Below are positions 34,857 through 43,384 of a DNA stretch of 64,000 nt, one piece after another. Numbering within the stretch: the first letter of the stretch is position 1; each line of letters starts with the position of its first letter. This DNA comes from Clavibacter michiganensis. Lineage in GTDB: Bacteria > Actinomycetota > Actinomycetes > Actinomycetales > Microbacteriaceae. Both the position numbers and the translations under genes were made by a program. The DNA is taken from positions 2,232,001 to 2,296,000 of the forward strand of contig NZ_JAFBBJ010000001.1 of NCBI RefSeq assembly GCF_016907085.1, given 5' to 3'. The notes below the pieces were generated by a model. It was not told the DNA's origin. It did no database searches and saw only the letters and a list, made by a program, of their open reading frames with translations.

Positions 34857-35600
34857 ATGGCGGCAGATGGATCCACGGAGAAGGGCGGCGGCACCGCCGC
34901 GCCCACCCGCGCGCGGGGACGGCAGCGCGCGTCGCACTCGCTCGACACGGTGCTCGCGGAGGCCATCGCGATCCTCGACGAGTCCGGGGAGAAGGCGCTC
35001 ACCTTCCGAGCGCTGGCGGCGCGGCTCGGCGGCGGCGTGGCGAGCATCTACTGGTACGTCGCGAGCCGCGACGAGCTGCTCGAGAAGGTGACCGAGGAGG
35101 TCATGGGCCGGGTCCTCGCGGACACCGAGCCGCTGACCCACGGATCCGACCCCATCGACAACGTGCGCGCCGTCGCCCTGGCGCTCTTCGACGAGCTCGT
35201 GCGCCGGCCCTGGTTCGGGCAGTACATGCTCCGCAACAACGGGCTGCAGGCCAACTCGATGGCGATGTACGAGCGCATCGGCCAGCAGCTCCTGGGGCTC
35301 GACCTCACGTCACGGCAGCGCTTCCACGCGGTGTCGTCGATCGTCAGCTACGTCGTCGGGGTCGCGGCCGACCTCGCCGAGCCGCCGCCGCAGGAGTTCC
35401 TCGAGAGCGGGCTGGACCGGGAGGGGTTCCTGGGTGTGCTCGCCGACCGCTGGCGGGAGCTCGACCCCGAGGAGTACCCGTTCGCGCACGACGCCGCGGG
35501 CGAGATGGCGACGCACGACGACCTCGACGTGTTCCGCTCCGGGCTCGACCTGCTGCTGGCCGGGGTGCGCCTGCAGGCCGGGCTGCCGCCGGCGTCGTGA
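34857..35600 (+). CDS. TetR-family repressor (TetR_C type)
   Basis: 247 aa (ATG 34857; an ATG 9 nt earlier is also possible). N-terminal HTH: TFRALAARLGGGVASIYWYV. The C-terminal domain includes RRPWFGQYMLRNNGLQ. It resembles the TetR/TetR_C class that controls DHA-family exporters, consistent with its divergent neighbour. Confidence 0.88.
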   Translation: MAADGSTEKGGGTAAPTRARGRQRASHSLDTVLAEAIAILDESGEKALTFRALAARLGGGVASIYWYVASRDELLEKVTEEVMGRVLADTEPLTHGSDPIDNVRAVALALFDELVRRPWFGQYMLRNNGLQANSMAMYERIGQQLLGLDLTSRQRFHAVSSIVSYVVGVAADLAEPPPQEFLESGLDREGFLGVLADRWRELDPEEYPFAHDAAGEMATHDDLDVFRSGLDLLLAGVRLQAGLPPAS

Positions 35601-35610
35601 CCCGAGCGGG

Positions 35611-36306
35611 CTAGAGCGCGGGCACCGTCGACAGCAGCTGCTCGGCGTCGCGACGAGCCTCCGCGATCTCCGCCGTCCCCAGCCCGCACGCGCGCAGGCA
35701 CGTGGCGGCGATGGCGTCGCGGTCGGCGTCCCCCGGCTCGCCGCGGCGGCGGAGCTGGATCACGAGCTCGGCCAGCTGGATCAGCACGGCCCCCAGCGCA
35801 TCCGGCCCGATGGTCGCGCGGACCTCGGCGCTCGCCGCGGCCGTGCCGATGCGCCGGTACGCGTCCTGGAGCTCGCGGCGCTGCTGGCGGAAGCCGTCGT
35901 AGCGCTCGCCCTGCACCTCGGGCAGCAGGTAGAGCGTGCCGATGTTGTGCGGGGTGTCGGCGAGCGTGCGGAAGTCGACCATCACGAGCGCGTGCAGGGC
36001 GGCGGCGGCGGTGGCGCGGTCGGGCACGAGGTCCTCGATGCCGCGCACCACGTCGAGGCTGGGGCGCACGGAGCGCGTGAGCAGCTCGACGAGCAGGTCG
36101 TCCTTGCCGGCGAAGTGGTAGTAGAGGGACGCCTGCCGGATCCCGACCCGCTCGGCGATCGCGCGCGTGGACGTGCCGCTCAGGCCGTGCTCCGCGAACA
36201 GCGCGGCGGCGGCGTCGAGGATCTGCTCGCGCGGGCTCAGCGGGGATCCGGCGTCGGGCACCGCCCGGGGGCGACCGACGCGGGCCGGCTTGTCGTCCTT
36301 GGCCAT
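35611..36306 (-). CDS. TetR/AcrR-family regulator, last gene of the urea/guanidine operon
   Basis: 231 aa. HTH in GTSTRAIAERVGIRQASLYY, then an all-helical ligand domain. GAGG upstream sets the ATG at 36306. It lies 37 nt after the carboxylase on the same strand, so it probably senses the nitrogen compound and acts on the operon promoter, where a palindrome is found (43195-43214). That link is inference. Confidence 0.83.
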   Translation of the reverse strand: MAKDDKPARVGRPRAVPDAGSPLSPREQILDAAAALFAEHGLSGTSTRAIAERVGIRQASLYYHFAGKDDLLVELLTRSVRPSLDVVRGIEDLVPDRATAAAALHALVMVDFRTLADTPHNIGTLYLLPEVQGERYDGFRQQRRELQDAYRRIGTAAASAEVRATIGPDALGAVLIQLAELVIQLRRRGEPGDADRDAIAATCLRACGLGTAEIAEARRDAEQLLSTVPAL

Positions 36307-36343
36307 CCCGCCATCCTCGCAGGTGGGGATCACCCGGCGCCGA

Positions 36344-39300
36344 TCACGAGGCCGCCCCGATCACGGCGAGCACCTGCCCGGGCGCGACCTGCTCCCCGGG
36401 GCGGACGAGGACGTCGAGCACGCGGCCGGCGACCGGCGCGCCCACGACGGACTCCATCTTCATCGCCTCGACCGCGAGCACCGCGTCGCCCGTCGACACG
36501 AGATCGCCCGGGCGCACGTCCACCCGCCAGACGGTCGAGGTGAACGGCGCCATGACGGCCGTCGCACCCGGCGGGATCGCCACGGTCGCGGCCTCGACGA
36601 CGGGCGGCTCGTCGCGCACGTCGAACTCGCCCGACAGGCGCCAACGCGCCTTCTCCTCCTCGAACGCGCGTGTCTGCGTGTCGCGGAAGTCGCGGATCGA
36701 CGCGTCGTTCGCGGCGAGGAACGCGTGGTGGTCGGCGATGGAGAACTCGCCGTCCTCCGTCTCGTAGTGCCCGCGGCCGGCGTCCGTCTCGGCGCGCAGC
36801 TCCAGCAGCTCCTCCGCGCCGACCGGGTACCACTCGATGCGGTCGAAGAACCGCAGCGCCCACGGATCCTCCTGGAAGAGGCCGCCGCGGCGGAAGCGGT
36901 TCCAGATCTGGACGGTGCGGCCGACGAACTGGTACCCGCCCGGCCCCTCCATCCCGTAGATGCAGAGGTACGCGCCGCCGATGCCGACGGAGTTCTCCGC
37001 CGTCCAGGTGCGCGCCGGGTTGTACTTCGTGGTCACCAGGCGGTGGCGCGGATCCAGCGGCGTGGCCACGGGCGCCCCGAGGTACACGTCGCCGAGGCCG
37101 AGCACGAGGTAGCTCGCGTCGAAGACCGTGCGGAAGACGTCGTCGACCGAGTCGAGGCCGTTGATACGGCGGATGAACTCGATGTTCCACGGCGTCCAGG
37201 GCGCGTCGTCGCGGACGCCGGCCATGTAGCGCTCGATCGCGAGGCGCGTCGCCGGGTCGTCCCAGGAGAGCGGCAGCCGCACCTTCCGCGACGGCACCAC
37301 GAGCTGCCCGGTGGGCGGGATCTCGTCCTCCAGCTCCTGCAGCAGCCGCGTGACGGCCGTGGCCTTGAGCACGCGCGCATCGGTGCGGACCTGGAGCGAG
37401 CGGATCCCCGGCGTCACCTCGAGCACGCCGGGCGGCATGTGCTCCTGCAGCCGGGTCATCAGCGCGTGCACGCGCATCCGGAGGGCGATGTCGAGGGTCA
37501 TGTCGCCGTACTCGACGAGCACGTTGTCGTCGCCGTCGCGGCGGTACGCGACGCCGGGGCGCGCGTCGGTCGGCGGGAGCCTGCCGATCACGCCGTCGTC
37601 GCCGTCGCCGCCGGCCCGGATCACCTGGAGCGAGGCGCGCGCGTCCACGAGCGACGCCGCGGCCGCCTCCGTCACGGGCACGAACCGCACGGTGTCGCCC
37701 GGCCGCAGCTGGCCGAGCTTCCAGAGCTCGCCGCTCGCCACGACCGCCGGGCACACGAACCCGCCGAGGGACGGCCCGTCGGGGCCGAGGATGATCGGGG
37801 TGTCGCCCGTGAAGTCGATCGCGCCCACCGCGTACGGGGTGTCGTGGATGTTCGACGGGTGCAGCCCCGCCTCGCCGCCGTCCTCGCGCGCCCAGCCGGG
37901 CCGCGGGCCGATGAGCCGGATCCCGGTGCGCGCCGAGTTGTGGTGCACGCCGTAGTCGGTGGCGTAGAGCACGTCGATGTCGGCGCGCGTGAAGAAGTCG
38001 GGCGCCGCGTGCGGGCCCTCGGTGACGCCGATCTCCCACGTGGAGGTGAGGGCCGGCCGGCGGTGCGCCGGGGTCGGGCCGCCGATGATCCCGAGGCGCG
38101 CGCCCGCGGGGAACGCGGGGTGCGCGGCGTCGGAGTCGGGGGATCCGGGCCGCAGCACGTCGCCCGCGAGCAGCGCCCGGCCCGCGTGCCCGCCGAAGCG
38201 GCCGAGCGTGAAGGTGGACGCGGATCCGAGGTACGCGGGCACGTCGATCCCGCCGCGCACGGCGAGGAACAGGCGGAGGCCGGGCCCGTCGGCGCGGCCG
38301 ATCGCGAGCGTCTGCCCGGCGGCGACCTCGAGCGGCTCCCACATCGCGGCCGGTTCGCCGTCGATCGTGACCGGCGCGGGCGCGCCCGTGACCGCCACGA
38401 CGGATGCGGTCGAGAAGCGCAGCACGGGTCCGTCCGCCGTGATCTCGAGGCCGGGCGCGCCCTCCGGGTTGCCGACCGCGAGGTTCGCCTCCGCGAGCGA
38501 CACCGGGTCGAACGGGCCGCTCGGCGGCACGCCCACCTGCCAGTGGCCGAGCCGGCCGGGGAGGTCCTGCACGGTGGTCATGGTGCCGGGGGAGACGACG
38601 TCGATGCGCGGCGCCGGGTCGTCCGTCTCGTCGAGCGTGGACGTGGAGTGCGTGGCCGTGCGCAGCTCGATGTCGTCGGTGAGCGCCCGCAGCAGGCCGA
38701 TGTTGGTGACGATCCCGTCGATCCGGGAGCCGTCGAGCGCTTCGCCGAGCAGGTCGAGCGCGTCATCGCGCGTCTCGCCCGTGGCGATGACCTTGGCGAG
38801 CAACGGGTCGTAGGAGGCGGAGACCTCGAGGCCGGTCTCGATCCAGCCGTCGACGCGGATCCCCGGGCCCGCCGGCAGCACGGCCTGCGTCACGAGGCCG
38901 CTCGACGGGAGGGATCCCTTGGCCGGGTCCTCCGCGTAGACGCGGGCCTCGACGGCGTGGCCCGCAGGTGTCCACTCGCGCGTGAAGAGGTCGTCGGGGA
39001 GGCCGGCGGCGCCGTCGCGCGCGAGCCGCAGCATGAGCTCCACGAGGTCGACGCCGTGCACCTCCTCGGTGACGGGGTGCTCGACCTGGAGGCGCGTGTT
39101 CACCTCGAGGAACGCGGCCTCCTCGCGCACCGGGTCGTAGACGAACTCGACCGTGCCGGCGCTGCGGTAGGAGACCGACTCCGCGAGCGCGCGGGCCGAG
39201 TCGTGCAGCTGCGCGCGCACGCGATCGGGCAGCGCGGGCGCAGGCGCCTCCTCGATGACCTTCTGGTTGCGGCGCTGGAGGGAGCAGTCGCGGTCGCCGA

Positions 39301-40000
39301 TCACGGCCACGCGGCCGGCGCCGTCGCCCACGAGCTGCACCTCCACGTGCCGGGCCGGGCGCACGAGCCGCTCGAGGAAGATGCCGGTGGATCCGAAGGC
39401 CGACTCCGCGAGCCGCGTCACCCGCCCGAACGCCTCGCGCACCTCGGCGGCCGTCGCGCACGCCTGCATGCCGATGCCGCCCCCGCCGCCCGTGGCCTTG
39501 AGCATCACGGGCATGCCGATGCGCTCGGCCTCGGCGACCGCCTCGTCGGCGTCGGCCAGGAGGCCGGTGCCGGCGAGCAGGGGCACCCCGGCGGCCTCGG
39601 CCAGCTCGCGCGCGGTGTGCTTCGCGCCGAACGCGAGGATCTGGTCGGCGGTCGGCCCGACGAAGCGGATCCCCGCCTCCTCGCAGGCCGACGCGAACTC
39701 CAGGTTCTCGCTGAGGAAGCCGTAGCCGGGGTGGATGAGGCCGGCGCCCGTCGCGCGCGCGGCCTCGATGATCGCGTCGATGCGCAGGTACGACTCGCGT
39801 GGCGCCGCCGGGCCCAGCCGCACGGCCTCGTCGGCCTCGCGCACGTGGGGCGCGGCCCGGTCGGCGTCGGAGAAGACCGCGACCGTGCGCATGCCCATGG
39901 CCTTCGCGGTGCGGATCACGCGGCAGGCGATCTCGCCGCGGTTGGCGACGAGGACGGTGTCGAGGTCGAGCGCGCGGCGCGCGCCGCCTGCGTCGCTCAT
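36344..40000 (-). CDS. Biotin-dependent urea/guanidine carboxylase
   Basis: 1218 aa, full length for the family. Biotin carboxylase (about 10-460: VLVANRGEIACRVIRTAKAM, MLKATGGGGGIGMQ), an AHS2/KipA-like domain (TTVQDLPGRLGHWQVGVPPS), an AHS1/KipI-like domain (NVLVEYGDMTLDIALRMR), then a biotinyl domain with AMKM 36 residues from the C-terminus. It carboxylates urea to allophanate or, as shown for relatives clustered with DUF1989 proteins, guanidine to carboxyguanidine. Neighbouring DUF1989 pair favours guanidine. GTG 40012, overlapping the upstream stop, is an alternative start. Confidence 0.92.
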   Translation of the reverse strand: MSDAGGARRALDLDTVLVANRGEIACRVIRTAKAMGMRTVAVFSDADRAAPHVREADEAVRLGPAAPRESYLRIDAIIEAARATGAGLIHPGYGFLSENLEFASACEEAGIRFVGPTADQILAFGAKHTARELAEAAGVPLLAGTGLLADADEAVAEAERIGMPVMLKATGGGGGIGMQACATAAEVREAFGRVTRLAESAFGSTGIFLERLVRPARHVEVQLVGDGAGRVAVIGDRDCSLQRRNQKVIEEAPAPALPDRVRAQLHDSARALAESVSYRSAGTVEFVYDPVREEAAFLEVNTRLQVEHPVTEEVHGVDLVELMLRLARDGAAGLPDDLFTREWTPAGHAVEARVYAEDPAKGSLPSSGLVTQAVLPAGPGIRVDGWIETGLEVSASYDPLLAKVIATGETRDDALDLLGEALDGSRIDGIVTNIGLLRALTDDIELRTATHSTSTLDETDDPAPRIDVVSPGTMTTVQDLPGRLGHWQVGVPPSGPFDPVSLAEANLAVGNPEGAPGLEITADGPVLRFSTASVVAVTGAPAPVTIDGEPAAMWEPLEVAAGQTLAIGRADGPGLRLFLAVRGGIDVPAYLGSASTFTLGRFGGHAGRALLAGDVLRPGSPDSDAAHPAFPAGARLGIIGGPTPAHRRPALTSTWEIGVTEGPHAAPDFFTRADIDVLYATDYGVHHNSARTGIRLIGPRPGWAREDGGEAGLHPSNIHDTPYAVGAIDFTGDTPIILGPDGPSLGGFVCPAVVASGELWKLGQLRPGDTVRFVPVTEAAAASLVDARASLQVIRAGGDGDDGVIGRLPPTDARPGVAYRRDGDDNVLVEYGDMTLDIALRMRVHALMTRLQEHMPPGVLEVTPGIRSLQVRTDARVLKATAVTRLLQELEDEIPPTGQLVVPSRKVRLPLSWDDPATRLAIERYMAGVRDDAPWTPWNIEFIRRINGLDSVDDVFRTVFDASYLVLGLGDVYLGAPVATPLDPRHRLVTTKYNPARTWTAENSVGIGGAYLCIYGMEGPGGYQFVGRTVQIWNRFRRGGLFQEDPWALRFFDRIEWYPVGAEELLELRAETDAGRGHYETEDGEFSIADHHAFLAANDASIRDFRDTQTRAFEEEKARWRLSGEFDVRDEPPVVEAATVAIPPGATAVMAPFTSTVWRVDVRPGDLVSTGDAVLAVEAMKMESVVGAPVAGRVLDVLVRPGEQVAPGQVLAVIGAAS

Positions 40001-40008
40001 GCGCGCGC

Positions 40009-40701
40009 TCACGGCTGCACCACGATCATCCGCAGCGGCGTGCAGCTGAAGTCGTTGCACGGGTTGTTCATCTGCGGGCAGTTCGAGACGATCACCAGCA
40101 CGTCCCGCTCCGCGCGCAGGGCGACCCGCTTCCCGGGCGCGCTGAGGCCGTCGACTATGCCGAGGGATCCGTCCTCCTCCACCGGCACGTTCATGAACCA
40201 GTTGATGTTCGACACGATGTCGCGCGCCCCGAGCCCGTGCCGCGCCGCCTCGCTGAGGAAGTTCTCGCGGCAGCCGTGCTGGTACGCGGTGTGGTGGCCG
40301 TAGCGGAGCGTGTTCGACTCCTTCGAGCAGGCGCCGCCGAGGGTGTCCTGCCGGTCGATCTCGTTGCCCACCACGGTCATCAGCGGCCGGCCCTCGCTCG
40401 ACATGAGCACGGTGCCGGTGCGGATGTAGGCGTTGCCCTGCGCCACGAGGGTGTCGGGCACGCTGTAGCGCTCGTCCGGATCCTGGGCGTCGTAGACCAG
40501 GCAGTCGGCGGACTGGTTGCCGCCGACGTCCACGATCGTGAGGACCTCGCCGGCGCGCACGACGGCCGACCACGGCGCGAGCGGCGCGACGCGGTCGTCG
40601 CGCACGACGGTGCCGTCGACGAGGGAGGAGCTCCAGTCGAGCACGGCGTCGGGCGCGTGGACGGCGCCGGTCGGGACGGGGGATGCCGCGGTGCGGGTCA
40701 T
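40009..40701 (-). CDS. DUF1989 protein (urea-amidolyase-associated protein 2; carboxyguanidine deiminase subunit-like)
   Basis: 230 aa. DUF1989 blocks GNQSADCLVYDAQDPDERYS, CSKESNTLRYGHHTAYQHGC and SNCPQMNNPCNDFSC with conserved Cys/His that could bind metal. In guanidine-degrading bacteria the paired DUF1989 proteins form the carboxyguanidine deiminase CgdAB, making allophanate from the carboxylase product. ATGA overlap with the upstream partner. Confidence 0.85.
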   Translation of the reverse strand: MTRTAASPVPTGAVHAPDAVLDWSSSLVDGTVVRDDRVAPLAPWSAVVRAGEVLTIVDVGGNQSADCLVYDAQDPDERYSVPDTLVAQGNAYIRTGTVLMSSEGRPLMTVVGNEIDRQDTLGGACSKESNTLRYGHHTAYQHGCRENFLSEAARHGLGARDIVSNINWFMNVPVEEDGSLGIVDGLSAPGKRVALRAERDVLVIVSNCPQMNNPCNDFSCTPLRMIVVQP

Positions 40702-41540
40702 CGGGTTCCTCTCGCTTCGCAGTGGTCGATCGCGTTCAGGTAGGCGCGCGTCAGCTCCGGGGTCGCGTGGAAGCGCGCGTCGTCGGGGCCGGTGGGGGAG
40801 CCGCGCCAGGCGTGGATCCGCAGCGGGCCGACGACGTGATCGGGCCGCGGATCCAGCGGGTGCGGCACGTTCGCGACGAGCACCAGGAGCGGCATCTCGG
40901 CCACGAGCGTCACGTGCGTGCCGGGCCCGGCGGATCCGGTGGGCCGCAGCGCCCCGTCCGCCTCCACCCGCACGCCTTGGAAGAAGGAGACGCCGGGCGG
41001 CAGGTCGCGCCGGGTCAGCCCGTGCTTCGCGGCGGCCTTCACGAGCAGCGAGCGGCCGCTGGGCGTGGGGCCCTCGGGCGCGGATCCGCCGTAGCGCCGG
41101 TCGTTGAGCGCGTCGGTCGAGGTGCCGCAGAGCGCGTCGTGGTGGCCGGACGTGTCCTCGACGATGCTCGCGAGGATCCGGCCGTCGCCGCTCAGCAGCG
41201 GGGAGCCCGCGCCGAGGTACGCCTGCCACGGGATCTTCACGGTGTCGGCGACGTTCAGCCGCTCCCACGGCGCCTCGGCGTCGTAGAGCACGAGGTGCGC
41301 GCACGCTTCGCCCGTGGGGTCGTCGAGGCGGAGGCGGGATCCGCGCGCCAGCACCCGGTGCGCGTACCCGCCCGGCGCGACGGTCTCGGCCCAGGTGAGC
41401 GCGTCCGCGGCGACTCCCTCCGGCCGGTGCGGCGACGAGGACGCCGGCACGTACGGCATCCACTCGCTCTGCCGGTCGGCCTGCGCGCGGGCGTCCGCGC
41501 GGGAGGCGGTGACGCTGTCGGTCGTGCGCTGGTCCCTCAT
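40698..41540 (-). CDS. DUF1989 protein (urea-amidolyase-associated protein 1; deiminase partner)
   Basis: 280 aa, paralogous to the next gene. Conserved: ACAHLVLYDAEAPWERLNVA, VEDTSGHHDALCGTS, SFFQGVRVEADG, VANVPHPLDPR. The first about 50 residues are a charged extension. It overlaps the permease stop by 4 bp (ATGA), so permease, both DUF1989 proteins and carboxylase are translationally coupled. Confidence 0.85.
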   Translation of the reverse strand: MRDQRTTDSVTASRADARAQADRQSEWMPYVPASSSPHRPEGVAADALTWAETVAPGGYAHRVLARGSRLRLDDPTGEACAHLVLYDAEAPWERLNVADTVKIPWQAYLGAGSPLLSGDGRILASIVEDTSGHHDALCGTSTDALNDRRYGGSAPEGPTPSGRSLLVKAAAKHGLTRRDLPPGVSFFQGVRVEADGALRPTGSAGPGTHVTLVAEMPLLVLVANVPHPLDPRPDHVVGPLRIHAWRGSPTGPDDARFHATPELTRAYLNAIDHCEARGTR

Positions 41541-43129
41541 CGCGCGCTCGCCCCCGCCGGCTCGACCACCGGGATCGTCGCGGTCGTCGGCACCTCCGTG
41601 AGCCGGATCGGCCCGTCGGAGCGGTGCCGCCACGCGTGGTAGCCCCAGCCGACCAGGAGGGTCGCGCCGATGAACAGCAGCGCGCTGTACTGCAGCCACC
41701 ACGACTCGCCCGTGAGGTCGTAGATCTCGGGGCGCGGCCAGATCAGGTTCACGGCCATGGCCGCCTGGAACAGCACCGCCACCACGTTGATCGGGATGCC
41801 CCAGCGGCCGAGAGTGAAGAGCGGCTTGCCGTCCTCGTCGACGCCGCCGGCGGGGAAGCGCCCGCGGATCCGGGCGACCAGCAGCGGCCCGGTCACGCCG
41901 AGGTAGGCGAGGTACAGCATCGCGATGCAGAGGCTCGAGAGCGCCGTGAAGATCGCGGACTGGCCGGCGTTGACCGCGAGCGCGAGCACCGCGCCGACCC
42001 CGACGACGACCGAGGTGAGCACCGGCGTGCCCGTGCGCGGCGACACCTTCGCGAGCTGGCGGTGGAACGGCAGGGCCTTCTCCCGGGCCATCGAGTAGAT
42101 CATCCGGGTGCCCGAGGTCTGGACGGCGAGCGTGCACGCGAACACCGCCACGGCGACCGCGCAGAGCAGGAGGCGGCCGCCGAACTCGCCGGCGACCGCG
42201 GTGATCACCCCGGCCAGCCCCTGCGTGGCCAGCTGCCCGTCGGTGAGGCTCGGCGCCGCGACGAGCGCGCCCACGATGAGGAGCGCCCCGCCGAGCCCGG
42301 AGACCGTGAGCGCGCGGATGATCGTCTTCGGCGTGGTCTTCCGCGGGCTGTGGGTCTCCTCGGCGAGCTCGCCCGCGGAGTCGAAGCCCACCATCACGTA
42401 CGCGGCCATGAGGGAGGAGGCGAGGAAGGCCCACACGTACGGCTCCTCGCTCGCGGATCCCACGGTCGTGAACACCACCTCGGGTCCCCGCTTCGGCAGC
42501 AGGAACAGCACGGCGACGAGCGCGACGACGCCCACCATCTCGATGGCGACGCCCGCGGTCGTCACCCGCGCCATGAGCCGCACGCTCAGGATGTTCACGA
42601 CCGTCGTGACCGCCAGCATGATGATCCCGAGCAGCACCGCGTTCGCGGAGCCCGTGGGGGAGGCGACCGACGGATCCGCGTCCGGCCCGCCCACGATCTG
42701 GAACCCGGCCCAGATGGACGGCAGCACGGCCTGCACCGCGATGGCCGCGACCGCGACGGTGAGGATCTGGCCGACGATCATCGTCCAGCCGGTGAACCAG
42801 CCGAACGTCGTGCCCGCCAGCCTGCTCGACCACTGGAAGATCGCGCCCGAGATGGGCCACGACGCCGCGAGCTGCGCGAAGTTCAGCGCCACGAGCAGCT
42901 GGCCGACGAACACGATCGGCCAGGCCCAGAAGAAGGCGGCGCCGCCCAACCCGAAGCCGAGGCCGAAGAGCTGGAACACGGTCGTGAGGATCGAGACGAA
43001 GGAGAACCCGGCCGCGAAGGAGGAGAAGGGGCCGACGCCGCGATGCAGCTCCTGGGCGTAGCCGGGCGGGATGACGGGGGCGGCCGCGGCGGGTGTCGCG
43101 GCCGGCGAGGGGAGGTGCGGGGTGCTCAA
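41537..43129 (-). CDS. APC-superfamily permease of the urea/guanidine operon
   Basis: 530 aa with about 12 membrane helices. APC signatures: GVGPFSSFAAGFSFVSILTT, FDSAGELAEETHSPRKTTPK, TSGTRMIYSMAREKALPFHR. A TTG start is used (GAGAGG upstream). First gene of the operon; it likely imports the nitrogen substrate (guanidine, urea or a derivative). The substrate is not deducible from sequence. Confidence 0.88.
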   Translation of the reverse strand: MSTPHLPSPAATPAAAAPVIPPGYAQELHRGVGPFSSFAAGFSFVSILTTVFQLFGLGFGLGGAAFFWAWPIVFVGQLLVALNFAQLAASWPISGAIFQWSSRLAGTTFGWFTGWTMIVGQILTVAVAAIAVQAVLPSIWAGFQIVGGPDADPSVASPTGSANAVLLGIIMLAVTTVVNILSVRLMARVTTAGVAIEMVGVVALVAVLFLLPKRGPEVVFTTVGSASEEPYVWAFLASSLMAAYVMVGFDSAGELAEETHSPRKTTPKTIIRALTVSGLGGALLIVGALVAAPSLTDGQLATQGLAGVITAVAGEFGGRLLLCAVAVAVFACTLAVQTSGTRMIYSMAREKALPFHRQLAKVSPRTGTPVLTSVVVGVGAVLALAVNAGQSAIFTALSSLCIAMLYLAYLGVTGPLLVARIRGRFPAGGVDEDGKPLFTLGRWGIPINVVAVLFQAAMAVNLIWPRPEIYDLTGESWWLQYSALLFIGATLLVGWGYHAWRHRSDGPIRLTEVPTTATIPVVEPAGASAR

Positions 43130-43194
43130 TCTGCTGGCCTCTCACGGAGGGCGCGGGGAGGGGATGCGCCGGGGATCCGGTTGCCCGGTCGGAG

Positions 43195-43214
43195 TATCTA
43201 TCGGTTGATAGGTA
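43195..43214. promoter_or_regulatory. 20-bp palindrome in the operon promoter, candidate TetR operator
   Basis: TATCTATC-GGTT-GATAGGTA, one mismatch. It lies between the GlnR-like site and the permease start, where a repressor would block transcription. The operon-encoded TetR protein is the likely ligand-responsive binder (inference). Confidence 0.55.
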
Positions 43215-43228
43215 TTTCCGTCCAGTGT

Positions 43229-43266
43229 GGTTCTGCCCCGTATCACCGCGGTTTCCCTCGTGTTAC
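43229..43266 (-). promoter_or_regulatory. GlnR-binding site, two a-b pairs
   Basis: On the minus strand: GTAAC-n6-GAAAC-n6-GATAC-n6-GAACC, four 5-mers in exact 11-bp phasing. Actinobacterial GlnR binds gTnAc-n6-GaAAc pairs. Position, upstream of the promoter of a urea/guanidine operon, fits activation under nitrogen limitation. Confidence 0.75.
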
Positions 43267-43327
43267 CGGTGTGTGTCGTCTCCTCGGGCGACGGATCCGG
43301 TCGCCGTCGTCGGCCACCGCACGCGCG

Positions 43328-43360
43328 GAGGGGCCGGCAGCTGGTGGCTGCCGGCCCCTC
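43328..43360 (-). terminator. Terminator of the carboxylic acid reductase gene
   Basis: GAGGGGCCGGCAGC (43328-43341) pairs with GCTGCCGGCCCCTC (43347-43360), 14 bp, 5-nt loop, just beyond the reductase stop. Confidence 0.75.
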
Positions 43361-43384
43361 GCGTTCACTCCTCGTGCGGGGGCG

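Noticed and set aside
36167..40303. Giant + strand frame opposite the urea/guanidine carboxylase
   Set aside because: It reads as His/Arg/Asp-rich sequence complementary to the real gene and has no recognizable domain.
43130..43384. Guanidine-I riboswitch upstream of the permease
   Set aside because: No conserved riboswitch core could be recognized; the region is better explained by the GlnR site, a palindrome and the reductase terminator.
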